A stretch of DNA of 64,000 nt from Lepas anatifera (Eukaryota; Arthropoda; Thecostraca; Lepadidae): the NCBI GenBank assembly GCA_034440635.1, contig JAOTON010001528.1, positions 792,501-856,500 on the forward strand, given 5' to 3'. Below are positions 11,964 to 39,199 of this stretch, one piece after another. Under the pieces are notes generated by a model. It was not told where the DNA came from. It was given only the letters and a program-made list of their open reading frames with translations, and ran no database searches. Position 1 is the first letter of the stretch; each line of letters begins with the position of its first letter. A program made the position numbers and the translations under genes.

Positions 11964-14900
11964 GCCGGGCTCGTGTTAGACATGATGTATACTGTGTGAT
12001 GTTCAATGCGCTGTGATGGAACAAGCTACTAAGTAAGCGATAAGATCGTATGGGCAGGAATGTTTATCGAGTGCAACGTATCCGTGCTGCGTTGGGCGGG
12101 CAGTGGTGCTGCGTGTAATGTCGAAGAATGAGCGTGAAAAAGCGAGTATTAGGTGTGAACATTGAGAAAAAGAAACATTTTCCTGTTTGTGTGGTAATAT
12201 AGCTTTGAGTAGAAGTTAACTTGTCTCGCTTTGCAGCACGAATGAAACCCGCACAAAGAACGATAATTTTCGGTAACTTCACGTGAAAGGCGCAATATAT
12301 GTTTGATAGGAAGTAAGGCCGGTTAAATGTCGAAAAACTGTATTCCAGAGTTGAATCGCAAACCATGAAGGCAACACCTCGAGAAACCAAGTGTCAAACC
12401 GAGAGTCTCCTTTAATTCCTCAAGGTGTCATGCGTTCATTTCATATGATTTTCACTGATGGTTAAAGCTATATTTGTTTTTATTCCATCAATACTACAGC
12501 TGGCAAGCAAGAGCAGCCAGTATGTAAAGGACCGACAATATTTATCATGCGACTTAACGTCACTTGAACTAGCGAGGTATCACTATGGCTCTAGAAACGT
12601 ATTTTTGTGTAATCCAAGCATTGCCAAGTTGGAATGGTACACCTATTTCGGGGAAGGGAGAACTGTGCTCAACGTTCCAAGTTTGTAATGCGTTTTATTC
12701 ATACAATACTTTTCTTTCGGTCAGATACCAATAAATCCGACTATATGTGGAGTTGGGCGCTACTTCAGCGACTGTATTGGTCGACTACCATCAGGCTATC
12801 CCACACTACCGCATGAATGCTTCTAGTCATAAAATCAGCGTGTTTGTATTACCGCAGATCGTTATGGTATGCCGGTTAGGAAATAGCGGGCCCGGTCAAG
12901 ACCAATCATGGTCGCATCAGAAGAGCTAGCGGCCTATCAGGAGCTGCCATAAGGACGCGGCGGGACTTGATTCAACGGCGCTGCGTCCGAGTCGAACTGA
13001 CGGTGGCCCCACGCCCGGCGGGCGTTGGCAACAGCAGGGCAGAGCTGCCTGGCGAGGTTACCTCGGCCTACGGAGGCGCTCTGGCCATGACTGAAGAGAG
13101 ACGCACCGGGTGCTCTCTCCAGCTCACACTCAGCTTTACCATATTTGGCGCTTTATGGTGCGCCGACATCTAGGGTCATGCGGCGCCATTAACACTAAAT
13201 AAAAAATAAGATATCTCACGAATTTCAACAAGTCAGGTGTAAAACACGTCAGGTTGTTAAAATTGTATCAAAAGGTCATATCAAAAATAAAAACAAAAAT
13301 AAAGTAATATGTAAATGCCGAAAAAATGGCACAGACAATTTCACATAAAATACCAGGGTCAGCGAGCACTCGCTGATGTCATTGTCAGCAGTTTTGACGA
13401 ATAGTAGCAGCCTACCGACGATGAGTTGATACATTTCTTTGGTACGTTATCTCAATAGCTAGATCTCTACATGACCGATTCATGTTTGATTGATGTGCAC
13501 AGTTACATAGCTACATTGTACCCATGTAGCCATCGGAGGTATTTGTGCAGACTGCAGCCGCCCTCGCCGGATCCTGCGGGACAGTCTGATCCGGCCATCA
13601 ACCCAAATCGATGTCCCTTCCTCAGCTATACATTTCAGATCATACCTCTTGAAACTTCCAGCAGAAGCATTGTCACTTGACATGCTATCTTTTATAGGAA
13701 AAGTAGCACCTTTCCTGGAACTTGAACTGAGCATGGTCTTATAGAGGATGCAAACATATACTGCGAGAACGTAAAAATCGTAAAGGGCAGAGATCTACCC
13801 TAAGCGTAAAATATTCCCATATTTGGAGGACATACCTTCAACCAGGTAAAACTGCCAAATGTGATGTTCAAGCAAGAGGATTGGAGCTCAAGATCCAAAC
13901 AATCTGAAGAGGAAACAGAAACACGGAACTTTTAATCCTGCTTTCTCTGAAAGAAATCATCTCTGCTTTCTTAGCTTTCTCCGAAAGTAAATGCAAAAAA
14001 GTAAACGGGTCTTCCATAGGCTTTGTTTAGGGCTGGTATTGACGTGCCAGCGTTAACCGTTCCAGGTCCCCCCGGATCTAGAGGAGATCCCCAGTCTTTT
14101 GCTCGGAGTTTGACCATGTTCATATTCCATCCACTGTATCATAACAGCCGCAGCGTTAGAACATGTTTATTGACCTAGACGTTGCACGGGGCCCGTGCAG
14201 ATAGGCTGGCGCTGCTGAAAGTGCGGCGGCAGCGCAGAACCTCACTCCAGCTCCAACACCCGCGCCGGGCGACAGCGCAGCTACACTGTCCAACGCACGT
14301 CTCAAATAGCCACCTAAAGCCCAGTGGAGACCATGCTGAGACCGCAGTCACCCTGTGTCCAACTGACTACAAGCTATCCGTTCTGAATCATAACTCTGTA
14401 CTGTACTCATGAAAAGCCGCACACGAATATGGCAATGTACCACTCTCAAATAATCTTACATACGTTCGGGTGAACTTGTCTCCCACCTTTTCACGATCAC
14501 TTCCCGACAATCGGTAAATATAAATCCTCTTGGGTGATCACTGGCTCACTGCACACGGCAGTGATCCGTTATCTGGATATGACCCCCTATCACAGTGGTG
14601 GAACGAACCACCAGGCGACTGGCGGGCGCACCTATCTTCCACGCTGGAGCAACTAGCCGACGGCACAGCGCCGTTAGTCATCAGCTCGACACCGCAGTGG
14701 CGGGAGACACCCGGGACAATACACAGGCGGCGGCTATTCATTGTCTACACGGAGCGCACGAAAAGCGGCGATACAGAGGGGTGAGGCAGGCGTTACAGAT
14801 GCGTGACAAACAACGGATGAACTCATCGCTACACAAAGACATGCCCGACAAATGAAACAGCCGGCACGAGACATGAGATATATGGAATTGTGTGGTATCA

Positions 14901-15682
14901 CCGTTAACTATTCACGATCCATTTTCACAGCGGGGGATGCCCAACCTTTCCTATCGACATCTGGTTCGTTCAGTCAACTAATCCCGTTACGATTTCATTG
15001 TGGGTATAAAATGATTACAAAACTTAATATGCAGATCGCGAGCAGGCGTCGGATCTAGTATAAACGTATCAGCAAACAACACATCAAACATCAACGCTCC
15101 GCCCCTGTTTGTGTGCTCCATCACGGTCCCCGGCCCGTAGGCGAGTCCTACACGATAACTGCACTGAGATGTACGGAATACGGATACTGAGACAAAAGGC
15201 GCGTGTCCCTGCGGCTCGGGAGCAAACTGGGCTGGAACAATGACCTCCATTTGAGAAGGTCACGGGGGAACCCGCGGCTACACTAACGAAAGAGCTGCTG
15301 ACAAACGACCGCAAATATTATGGCAGAGGATCAGGCAAGGGAGAAGTACATGACAACGATCACGTAAATATCGGTCTGTTTCAACGGCGACCCTTGTATG
15401 TGAACATTTTCTAACTAAATCACAACCGTTTCACTCCCAGCTGCGGTAACGAGCAATCTTACGTAGTTATTTCGACGCAAGCTTCGTCCCCAGGTCTGCT
15501 TCAGGAACCATTTTACTCATGTATTCCCAAGGATACACGCCCAACAAGACTTCCCTCCAAATACACCCATCAAATGTTACCAAGCACGATCCCCACTCCT
15601 CAAAACTAGCCCAGCTCACGGTTTCATTGCGCACTGCGGCCCTGAAGCCATTCCAGCCGTCCGGTGGAAGCTCCCCGCCACC
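11964..15682. other. Intergenic space between two convergent genes
   Basis: The SLC3A2-like gene and spastin end towards each other here, so both 3' UTRs should lie in this interval. Candidate plus-strand polyadenylation signals AATAAA are at 12730 and 13198. No recognised gene or transposon was found. Confidence 0.55.
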
Positions 15683-30955
<15,273 letters not shown>

Positions 30956-31117
30956 TTTTCAAGGAAAGTTCTATGGACTAGTAAAAGAGAAGAGCAACAG
31001 ATAACAACAATTATAATAGGAGATAGCAGTAAAAGTATCTGCGTCCCACGGTTCTAATAGGTAAATAGATTCGCCCCGTCGGTCGTCGTTCTTCTCCTCC
31101 CCTCCCTCTCCTGGGTG

Positions 31118-32020
31118 GGACTTAACGGCGGAAAAGACCTGCGGAAAAGCCCATACTCCGTAACCATAGCAGCTAGAGACTTACGGTTTTCACCAAAAAA
31201 TTTCCAAAAATCTAACTAAGAGGTTTTTTCTGAGTTTCATTACTTTCCTTATATTAACAACAACGTTATAACGTAAAACGTTACTTTTTGGCCTGCGGAA
31301 AAGCCCATGCTCTGCAACCATAGTAGCTGGCGACTCGCCGTTTTCACTAATAGAATCAGCGTGGTCCAAAACGTAGTATTCTTGAGTTTCATGTTGATCC
31401 TGCCGTAAATAACAACGTTATAACGTAAATGTTACTTTTGGCCCTGCGGAAAAGCCCATGCTCCGCAACCATAGTAGCTGGCGACTCGCCGTTTTCACTA
31501 ATAGAATCAGCGTGGTCCAAAACGTAGTATTCTTGAGTTTCATGTTGATCCTACCGTAAATAACAACGTTATAACGTAAAACGTTACTTTTGGCCCTGCG
31601 GAAAAGCCCATGCTCCGCAGCCATAGTAGCTGGCGACTCGCCGTTTTCACTTGTAGAATCAGCGTGGTCCAAAACGTGGTATTCTTGAGTTTCATGTTGA
31701 TCCTGCCGTAAATAACAACGTTATAACGTAAAACGCTACTTTTGGCCCTGCGGAAAAGCCCATGCTGCGCAACCATAGTAGCTGGCGACTCGCCGTTTTC
31801 ACTTGTAGAATCAGCGTGGTCCAAAACGTGGTATTCTTGAGTTTCATGTTGATCCTGCCGTAAATAACAACGTTATAACGTAAAACGTTACTTTTGGCCC
31901 TGCGGAAAAGCCCATGCTCCGCAACCATAGTAGCTGGCGACTCGCCGTTTTGACTAATAGAATCAGCGTGGTCCAAAACGTGGTATTCTTGAGTTTCATG
32001 TTAATCCCGCGGTAAATGAC
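31118..32020 (-). repeat. Left arm of foldback-like palindrome: 152-bp tandem units
   Basis: One diverged outer unit (31118-31280) and five nearly identical 152-bp units follow, in which GCGGAAAAGCCCATGCTCCG recurs at about 31296, 31447, 31599, 31751 and 31903. Each unit includes the palindrome AACGTTATAACGT. The arm starts with GGGACTTAACGGCGG, which is mirrored at 34516. Units are inverted relative to 33195-34516. Confidence 0.93.
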
Positions 32021-32029
32021 AGGAGTGCT

Positions 32030-32135
32030 AGCTTCTACTAGGTCTGTCGAGCACCCGAATTGCAAGTCCCACCCCCTCCCCGCAGGAGAGGCCACATGGG
32101 TTTGCTGCCCCCAAACTCAGGTCTGCGTCGCCCTG
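32030..32135. mobile_element. Right half of a hAT-type MITE
   Basis: Matches the right third of the element at 5857-6172: CTAGGTCTGTCGAGCA, CCACATGGGTTTG, then CAGGTCTGCGTCGCCCTG. No matching left half is present between it and the 152-bp array. Confidence 0.65.
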
Positions 32136-32360
32136 CCTTTAGGGTATGTGAAGCTACGTTTCTCTCATTCAAATAGGCTTAGAGGCATCGAGAAAACGTA
32201 ACGTGTACGATCGGACTTCTAGGCGGGAAAGGGCTACATTTTGCATGGAGGAAGATGCTCTGGGATAGCGTACACGTGCACACGCATGCACCTGTCTTGT
32301 TTTTACTTGCATTCAGCACGAGCATTGCTTGACATACAGACTTCAGACCTGGTCGGAGTC

Positions 32361-32863
32361 ATGTTGCTCGTGATCGGCGACAGCTATGTTGCTCGGCTCC
32401 CGTGCTACCTGTCCGATGATACCAGCGTCCGGACAGCAGGACAGTCAGGCGCATGCGTCTCCTCCGAGCGTTTTCGGGACTTTGCGATGGAGGCAGCGAG
32501 AGGGGTGAGGCCAGAAGCGGTCCTGATCATTGCCGGTGGCAATGACCTTGCCAAGCGCGAGGTGAGCATCGGTGACCTGAAGCGCGGGTTTTCGCGCATG
32601 GTAGCAGCACTCCACGCTACTGGGGTGCGGGAAGTTTCGATCATGGCGATCCCACCGCGGGATCGCACTCGCCCTCAAGACGTTCCCGTGTGGGAACATC
32701 GACGGCGCCGTCACACAGCTAATCACATGCTGCGCGCGACCTTCCGTAGGGCCTCGGCCAAACTGATCGATATTCAGTTTCCGGCCGGGTTTTTGGCGGC
32801 GGATGGAGTCCACCCTCCCAAACGGGCTGGGAAGCCATCTTGCGTATCATTGAGCTGCAGTGA
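32361..32863 (+). pseudogene. SGNH/GDSL-hydrolase-like domain ORF in palindrome core
   Basis: From ATG at 32361 the frame gives MLLVIGDSYVARLP (block I, catalytic serine in GDS), TAGQSGACVS (block II glycine), LIIAGGNDLAKR (block III asparagine) and FLAADGVHPPKR (block V, Asp-x-x-His). All four signature blocks of the SGNH fold are present, about 150 residues. Such domains occur in esterases and also as accessory modules of some retroelement proteins. The frame runs on to a stop at 33077 without family resemblance. A shift of one base near 32826 would instead give GWEAILRIIELQ and a stop at 32861-32863, the expected final helix, so a recent frameshift is likely. Host function is unknown. Confidence 0.65.
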
Positions 32864-33057
32864 GATGTGCTTACCTCTCAATATGGCCCTTTTCAGGGCC
32901 TTCCTTAATCTGAGCCTTTATCGTCCCGGTGGCGATAACACTGCGCTGGGCCGCATGCGTCGTGGCCGAGCGCAGGCACTAAGTCCACCCGTACCGCACT
33001 GTGTAGCGTCGCATACGCAATACTCGGCCATTCCGCGGAAACTTACAGCTGGATTCA

Positions 33058-33190
33058 TAGGCGGATCCAGGGGCTAAGGGGGCACGTGCCCTCCCCATCA
33101 ACCCTCGGCGCCCCTGAAATGTTACGGCACCCCATGAAGGTCGGTGGTGTCCCCTGAAATGTCGCTTTCCACCCCCCGATGACGTGATTT
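33058..33190. mobile_element. Left half of a GGCGGATCC-type hAT MITE
   Basis: CATAGGCGGATCCAGGGGC matches the left tip of the element at 38287, followed by GGCGCCCCTGAAATG repeats like those at 120-180. No right end is visible before the 152-bp array. Confidence 0.6.
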
Positions 33191-33194
33191 TATT

Positions 33195-34516
33195 AGTGAT
33201 TTTATTGATTTTATTAGGACCACGCTGATTTTATTAGTGGAAACGGCGAGTCGCCAGCTACTATGGTTGCGGAGCATGGGCTTTCCGCAGGGCCAAAGTA
33301 ACGTTTTACGTTATAACGTTGTTATTTACGGCAGGATCAACATGAAACTCAAGCATACCACGTTTTGGCCACGCTGATTCTACAAGTGAAAACGGCGAGT
33401 CGCCAGCTACTATGGTTGCGGAGCATGGGCTTTTCGCAGGGCCAAAAGTAGCGTTTTACGTTATAACGTTGTTATTTACGGCAGGATCAACATGAAACTC
33501 AAGAATACCACGTTTTGGACCACGCTGATTCTACAAGTGAAAACGGCGATTCGCCAGCTACTATGGTTGCGGAGCATGGGCTTTTCCGCAGGGCCAAAAG
33601 TAGCGTTTTACGTTATAACGTTGTTATTTACGGCAGGATCAACATGAAACTCAAGAATACCACGTTTTGGACCACGCTGATTCTACAAGTGAAAACGGCG
33701 AGTCGCCAGCTACTATGGCTGCGGGCATGGGCTTTTCCGCAGGGCCAAAGTAACGTTTTACGTTATAACGTTGTTATTTACGGTAGGATCAACATGAAAC
33801 TCAAGAATACTACGTTTTGGACCACGCTGATTCTATTAGTCAAAACGGCGAGTCGCCAGCTACTATGGTTGCGGAGCATGGGCTTTTCCGCAGGGCCAAA
33901 AGTAACATTTTACGTTATAACGTTGTTATTTACGGCAGGATCAACATGAAACTCAAGAATACTACGTTTTGGACCACGCTGATTCTATTAGTGAAAACGG
34001 TGAGTCGCCAGCTACTATGGTTGCGGAGCATGGGCTTTTCCGCAGGGCAAAAGTAGCGTTTTACGTTATAACGTTGTTATTTACGGCAGGATCAACATGA
34101 AACTCAAGAATACCACGTTTTGGACCACGCTGATTCTATTAGTGAAAACAGCGAGTCGCCAGCTACTATGGTTGCGGAGCATGGGCTTTTCCGCAGGACC
34201 AAAGTAACGTTTTACGTTATAACGTTGTTATTTACGGTAGGATCAACATGAAACTCAAGAATACCACGTTTTGGACCACGCTGATTCTATTAGTGAAAAC
34301 GGCAGGTCGCCAGCTACTATGGTTGCGGAGCATGGGCTTTTCCGCAGGTCAAAAGTAACGTTTTACGTTATAGCGTTGTTGTTAATGTAAGGAAAGTTAT
34401 GAAACTCAAAAACCTCTTAGTTAGATTTTTGAAATTTTTGGTGAAAACCTTAAGTCTCTAGCTGCTATGGTTACGGAGTATGGGCTTTTCCGCAGGTCTT
34501 TTCCGCCGTTAAGTCC
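33195..34516 (+). repeat. Right arm of foldback-like palindrome: 152-bp tandem units
   Basis: Eight units of about 152 bp, with GGTTGCGGAGCATGGGCTTT recurring near 33264, 33415, 33567, 33867, 34019, 34169 and 34321 (the copy near 33717 has a small deletion), then a diverged outer unit ending CTTTTCCGCCGTTAAGTCCC. The outer unit is the inverse of 31118-31280, including AACCTCTTAGTTAGATTTTT. Confidence 0.93.
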
Positions 34517-34899
34517 CTCCCCCTCTCCTCGGGCTTTGCTCCTCCTCCTCTTGATGGAAAGTCAACAACGAAGTATGCAAATTGGCCTCGGTCATCGAAA
34601 GTGTTGGCACCTGGCGGATTTTTTTGGAAACGCCAGTAGAAGGACTGACGTCTGGCGCGGCTGCTTCATATCCGACGCATTTTTAAACAAACTCATTGGT
34701 TCCTACACGGTTCCTATGGTAACGGATTTTCAGTCGTGGTAAACTCGTTGTGAAAGAGCGTGGTTATACCTATTATCTATAGGATTATATACCTATTATC
34801 TATAGGAACCGTGGGTTATACGTGACGTTGGGTGGACGTGAATATTGAAGACTGGCCGTTATTTTCTTGTTTGTTATAATCTTGGAAAGTTCAAAGAAA
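34517..34899. other. No gene seen
   Basis: Contains a duplicated TATACCTATTATCTATAGGA near 34765-34805. Confidence 0.5.
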
Positions 34900-35115
34900 A
34901 TGGAGAGGAGACGGATAACCATTAGATCCAATCAGATATGCTGCGTTCCTCAGTGTGTATCATTCCGAAGAAAGTGTCGAAGTCTCAGCTTTCACAAGTT
35001 TCCTCAGGATAAGGTGCTGTCCAAGCAGTGGAAGTTGAAACTGAGAATTGGGAAGAAGATAGGCTCAAATGCTGCTGTCTGTTGCAGACATTTTCAGCCA
35101 TCTGACTTCCATTGA
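34900..35115 (+). pseudogene. THAP-type zinc finger fragment
   Basis: Seventy-one residues starting MERRR contain CCVPQC, then SLSFHKFPQD, KQWKLKLR, and CCRHFQPSDF: the C2-CH zinc ligands, the central tryptophan and the hydrophobic end of a THAP DNA-binding domain. THAP domains occur in P-element-superfamily transposases and in host proteins. The frame stops at TGA directly after DFH, followed in frame by HPPGKRL, so the domain is probably cut by a nonsense change. No transposase catalytic region is recognisable downstream. Confidence 0.7.
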
Positions 35116-35615
35116 CATCCACCTGGTAAGCGGCTGTGAGGCCAGTGTACAAAGTATGGCATTTTCGACGAGATCTCGTCGGTGCGAGTGCCCTTGGAGA
35201 CAGGACCAAGACAAGTGGTGCGAATTTTATCAACCTGGTGCAAATTTGCGAGGTTAGTGACACTTAAACCATGGAATAGAGATACCTGGAATGGAGACCT
35301 CAATGCAAACCCGCCCCGCTTTGGGGTGCCAATCTAGGACATGAAAAAATCCTTCGGTAAGTAAAGCTCGGTAAGGACCAATGTAAAGTCTATGGGAGAT
35401 GTGGTGGCCGATGACTTTGATGCGTCAAAACTTATAAATCGTGGCTTGCACAGGAAAACGACCATGCATTTCGGAAAGCCCAAACTGTGCTGCGTCCACT
35501 AAAATACATTTTAGGCATGAAATACCTAAAATCTCAGAGCAAAGCGCGGGAGAAATCAGAACCCGATACTGCAGCTCAACTTGTATTATTACATGTTTTA
35601 AGCCCGCTCAGCTCA
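35116..35615. other. No gene seen
   Basis: May be decayed sequence downstream of the THAP fragment; nothing recognised. Confidence 0.4.
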
Positions 35616-35690
35616 GCGCCGTAATAGTTCAGTGGGTTAAGAGCTCGTCTAGTAGGTGAAAGATCCCGGGTTCGAATACTGCGCGTGGAA
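35616..35690 (+). mobile_element. tRNA-like sequence (SINE head or tRNA pseudogene)
   Basis: TAGTTCAGTGGGTTAAGAGC resembles an A box and D arm, and GGGTTCGAATACTGC a B box and T arm. The ends do not pair into an acceptor stem, so it is not a functional tRNA. Confidence 0.6.
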
Positions 35691-35716
35691 CTTTTCATCT
35701 TCATAATGGTAATTTC

Positions 35717-35790
35717 GTCGCTCAATACCGCAGTTGGTAGCATGCTTGTCTAGCAATCCTAGTGTTCCGGGTTCGAATCCGGGCTCGCTG
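35717..35790 (+). mobile_element. Second tRNA-like sequence
   Basis: ACCGCAGTTGGTAGCATGC followed by CCGGGTTCGAATCCGGG, a perfect five-pair T stem. The 5' and 3' ends do not form a seven-pair acceptor stem. Only about 100 bases separate it from the first tRNA-like unit, suggesting a dimeric SINE head. Confidence 0.6.
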
Positions 35791-36020
35791 ATTTTGCATT
35801 CATATTTTATGGCTATTATGCAATTATTTAGGTTTATATTGGATAAATAACACCTAGTAGTAGCTGTTTCCTCTCGGTTGAAGCAAGGCACGCGCAATTG
35901 GAGAGGGACAAAGCCGGGGGTTTAGCTTGCCAGCAATGGTTTCAGTTTTTACCACGGAACTCCTACGCCAATTTGCGGGTTTTAACATGGATCAAACGAC
36001 GTACGTGTCGTACGTGATCC

Positions 36021-36600
36021 ATGGTTTTACGACACATCAGGCGCACTCCTGAGGAAAGATGTATTATAATAAGTGACTCAGCAAGCTCTCTGACAGCCCT
36101 CCAGTCTCCCCACACACAGCAGAACTGGCTTGTGCTGACTATCCGAAAGCTTCTGACAGTGATTGCCTCGCGAGGTACTGATGTGTGTTTCCTTTGGGTG
36201 CCGAGCCATGTCGGGATTCCAGGGAATGAACAAGTCGATAAAGTTGCGAAGGATGCGTGTCAGTTGCCCCCCTCGCGCCGATTTAAAATTCCAGCCGCAG
36301 ACCTGAAATCATCATTTAGGATGTTGTAGATGACGAGTGGCAGACAAGGTGGACTGCAGAACCAGATTGTTTTTTTTTAATGTTTGCGGCCATCGATTAA
36401 ACCCTGGGAATCAAGCAGCAGGCGAAGCAGAACGGAGGAGGTGAGCCTCACTAGGCTTCGCATCGGACACTGTTATGCGACACACGCCCATTATCTGAAC
36501 AGCACCGCACCTAGTACATGCCCTCACTGCGGCAGCCGCCTCACTGCAGCATGTTCTATCTGTTACTGAAAGCTGCGACCAGCTGAGTCGAAGTCAGCGG
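36021..36600 (+). mobile_element. LINE fragment: RNase H domain and C-terminus
   Basis: The first frame (36021-36329) has IIISDSASSLTALQSP and CFLWVPSHVGIPGNEQVDKV, the RNase H active-site regions seen in jockey/I/R1-type LINEs. A second frame (36384-36569) has LTRLRIGHCYATHAHYL and CPHCGSRLTAACSIC, the usual C-terminal zinc-knuckle region. The two are in different frames with an extra T run (36369-36378) between, so the copy is dead. Reverse transcriptase is missing. Confidence 0.85.
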
Positions 36601-37117
36601 CGATTCTTCCCACGGGTTCCGCTGGGACAGATTCTAGGTAATGACGCAGTCGTGGATATTGGGAAGGTTTTATCGTACCTAAGAGAAGTTCGTTTTGATG
36701 TAATATACAGCCCCATTAGAAATTCTTAGATATCACACCCTCTGTATACGCCAACCTAGCTAATAAAGACAATCTTGGAATCTTGATGGAATGATTTGAT
36801 ATGGTACAAACGGGCACATATAGCCTCTGCAGCTGCAGTGCCCTAAAACTCCGATTATCATCATCAAGGCACGCGCAAAGTCCTGTTTTTGTGGAATATT
36901 TTACTGCCGTCTATATTTTAATGTTCTTGGCTATTTACCCAATTCCTTTTAATGAGCCCCACAAAAGCATCCCAGAAATCAACGAGGCTTCCGTTCCAGG
37001 TATCTTTATTCCATGCTTAAACTAAACAAATAATGACTGAATGGCTATTAAGACACAGGAGAGGGCCTTATAAAAAGTCCTTAACTAAATGAGTAATTAT
37101 TGAGGTAGCACTGCATT
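36601..37117. other. LINE tail and non-coding sequence
   Basis: Probably includes the LINE 3' UTR to about 36770 (AATAAAGACAATCTTGGAA). Nothing further recognised. Confidence 0.4.
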
Positions 37118-37270
37118 CATAGGCGTAGGAACGTCCAGAATATTGGGCGGGGGCCAGCGGGCATTTTGAAGTCATTTCTTTCCAGTCAACGCCATAGGGT
37201 TAATGGTTAAGAATCATGAATATTGGGGGGGGGCCATGGCCCCCTGGCCCACCCCGGTCCTACGCCTATG
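37118..37270. mobile_element. hAT-type MITE, 153 bp
   Basis: Inverted ends CATAGGCGTAGGA and TCCTACGCCTATG. Flanking 8-mers ACTGCATT (37110-37117) and ATTGCATT (37271-37278) differ at one position, consistent with an aged 8-bp target duplication. Confidence 0.8.
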
Positions 37271-38286
37271 ATTGCATTGTAGGGGTAGGAATGGGTGCAT
37301 TTTTCCCTGGTATGTGGCAGATTGGTGCGAATTTTTGGAGGCTGGTTGGTGCGAGAATTTAGATGGCTGGTGCGACTCGTCTGGCCTGCTGCCATACTTT
37401 GCAGACTGGCTGTGAGGCAATCTCCAGTTCCGCTTATGCCTCCTTCCACTCCCTTAAGCCTGCTTCTAGCAGAAGTAAGCCTTTATCCTTGGGCCGTCAT
37501 CATGGGCGGATCCAGGATTGCCGATCAGGGGCACCTTCCCGGGGGGCGGGGCGCCATTCTTGACCGGGAAACCGGGAAACGTCTACAAAGCCCAATATCT
37601 ACAATAGGGAGTTCAAAATAACAACAGTTCACACAGTCCACAAAACGAAATACTCAAATAAGGACTTTTAACGCGCGTGCTCTTTAAGTAAAGGTATCTT
37701 GGCTCTAAGGTATATGGAAAAGCCGCTAGATAGCAGGAGAGCCGTAAAGTGCAGCGCAGAACGGGATAGGTATCTTTGTAGTATAATAAGAAATAAGAAT
37801 GGATAATTGTGCAAAAATAAAGGTATTTTGCGGAAGTTTTGTGCTGATTGGTTTCGCGCGCTATCTTTCACAGCCCTGGCTTGTTATGGCGGGAGTGATG
37901 AAACACGTATAGTTTCAATGACCCTGAATACGCGGGAAGCATAGGCGGATAGAGGATTTCAGACAGGGAGGAGCTCTTGATCAGGAGCGGGCGATACCTA
38001 GGGACAGATCCTAGGCCGGGTTGGTGGGGGTAGCTTGGACTGAGCACTGTGATGACTGATGGGCGTTTCGTAAATTAATTTGGGAGATCCCAACGCCACC
38101 TAAATGTTGTCCTTACTTTCGGCACCCACCCTTGGATCCACCGAGACCAACTTTTGAGGGCCCCCAAAACCAACACTCGGGGCACCCAGAGATCAACTCT
38201 TTGGTGGCTTCGAGACGATCGAACAGTTGGTTGGCCCGGATACCATGTCTTGGGGGCCCAAATGGCTTGTCTTGAAGCGTCCAAGC
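37271..38286. other. Non-coding, mobile-element scraps
   Basis: A lone left tip of the GGCGGATCCAG type is at 37504, and GACCAACTTTTGAGG-style repeats akin to 18180-18790 lie at 38130-38215. Confidence 0.5.
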
Positions 38287-38545
38287 CATAGGCGGATCCA
38301 GGATTTCTAATCGGGAGGGGGGAGGGCGCACCTGCCGGGGGGGGCATCCGGACCAGTGGGGCGCCACTTTTGACCGGCAAAACCTATCATGTGGGCGCAA
38401 AATCCTATCGGTGGGTGCCGATTTTCGCATCCTGGGGGGCGGGGGATGGGAAGCGACGTTTCAGGGCGGCGGCGTGACCATTTCAGAGAGTGTCAAGGAG
38501 CGATCGGGGGCACGTGCGCCCCTTTGCCCCCTGGATCCGTCTATG
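38287..38545. mobile_element. hAT-type MITE, 259 bp
   Basis: Inverted ends CATAGGCGGATCCAG and CTGGATCCGTCTATG. Flanks GTCCAAGC (38279-38286) and GTCCAAAC (38546-38553) match at seven of eight bases. Confidence 0.85.
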
Positions 38546-39199
38546 GTCCAAACATGTTGGACACAGAACTTCATTTGGGGAGGGTGGCTATGGGACTTGA
38601 GCCTCCCTGATTGCCCCGGAACAGTATCCGGCTATACGGGTAACACCCGCCCCGGTGGATCTCCGAGCTAACCTCGCCATGGAGGGGGAGGGTGTTCAAA
38701 CACCCCCCCTCCTTGAACTCGGGTCCTATACAGGATAGCGAAAACATTCGAACCCTGGTGGATAGCTCATACAAAGTCATTAAAAAACTACATTAGCCAC
38801 TTTTTGACTCCGGTCAATATTGAGGTCATGACAGGTCAAAAAAGGTGGCACAGTTTCGGGGTTTTAGTGTCTGACCGAGTGGTGTTACAATATTTTAGGC
38901 ACCATTGGCTTCCTCTTGTTACGGCTAATCGAATAATGTATAATATGACTATAGTAGGTCAAAATACAAAAATGACCTGACCTGAGGCCAGGTCAAGGTC
39001 ACTATCTGATCTAGCATAGTCAATATGCACATCAATGGATTCGTAATAACAGTCTTAGCGTAATGGTATCAAAATAAAAGCTTCATCGTCATGTCCTCCT
39101 AAGATATTGACCCAGGTCTAAAAATCTACTCACATAGCAATGTCTGTGAAAACAGCAGGAGTGCGATATTCGATATCCAGATTATATTCAGCATTTTTA
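38546..39199. other. GGTCA-rich repetitive DNA
   Basis: Contains GACCTGAGGCCAGGTCAAGG and other AGGTCA words typical of the TTAA/GGTCA element family; ends not identified. Confidence 0.5.

Noticed and set aside
31418..34056. Repeated open frames encoding the same 80-94 residue peptide
   Set aside because: They are frames across the 152-bp unit, which is not a multiple of three; peptides switch frame from unit to unit and match no family.
31118..34516. Possible CRISPR-like array
   Set aside because: Units are contiguous 152-bp repeats without distinct spacers, in a eukaryotic genome.
35616..35790. Two functional tRNA genes
   Set aside because: B boxes are good but neither sequence closes an acceptor stem; called tRNA-like instead.
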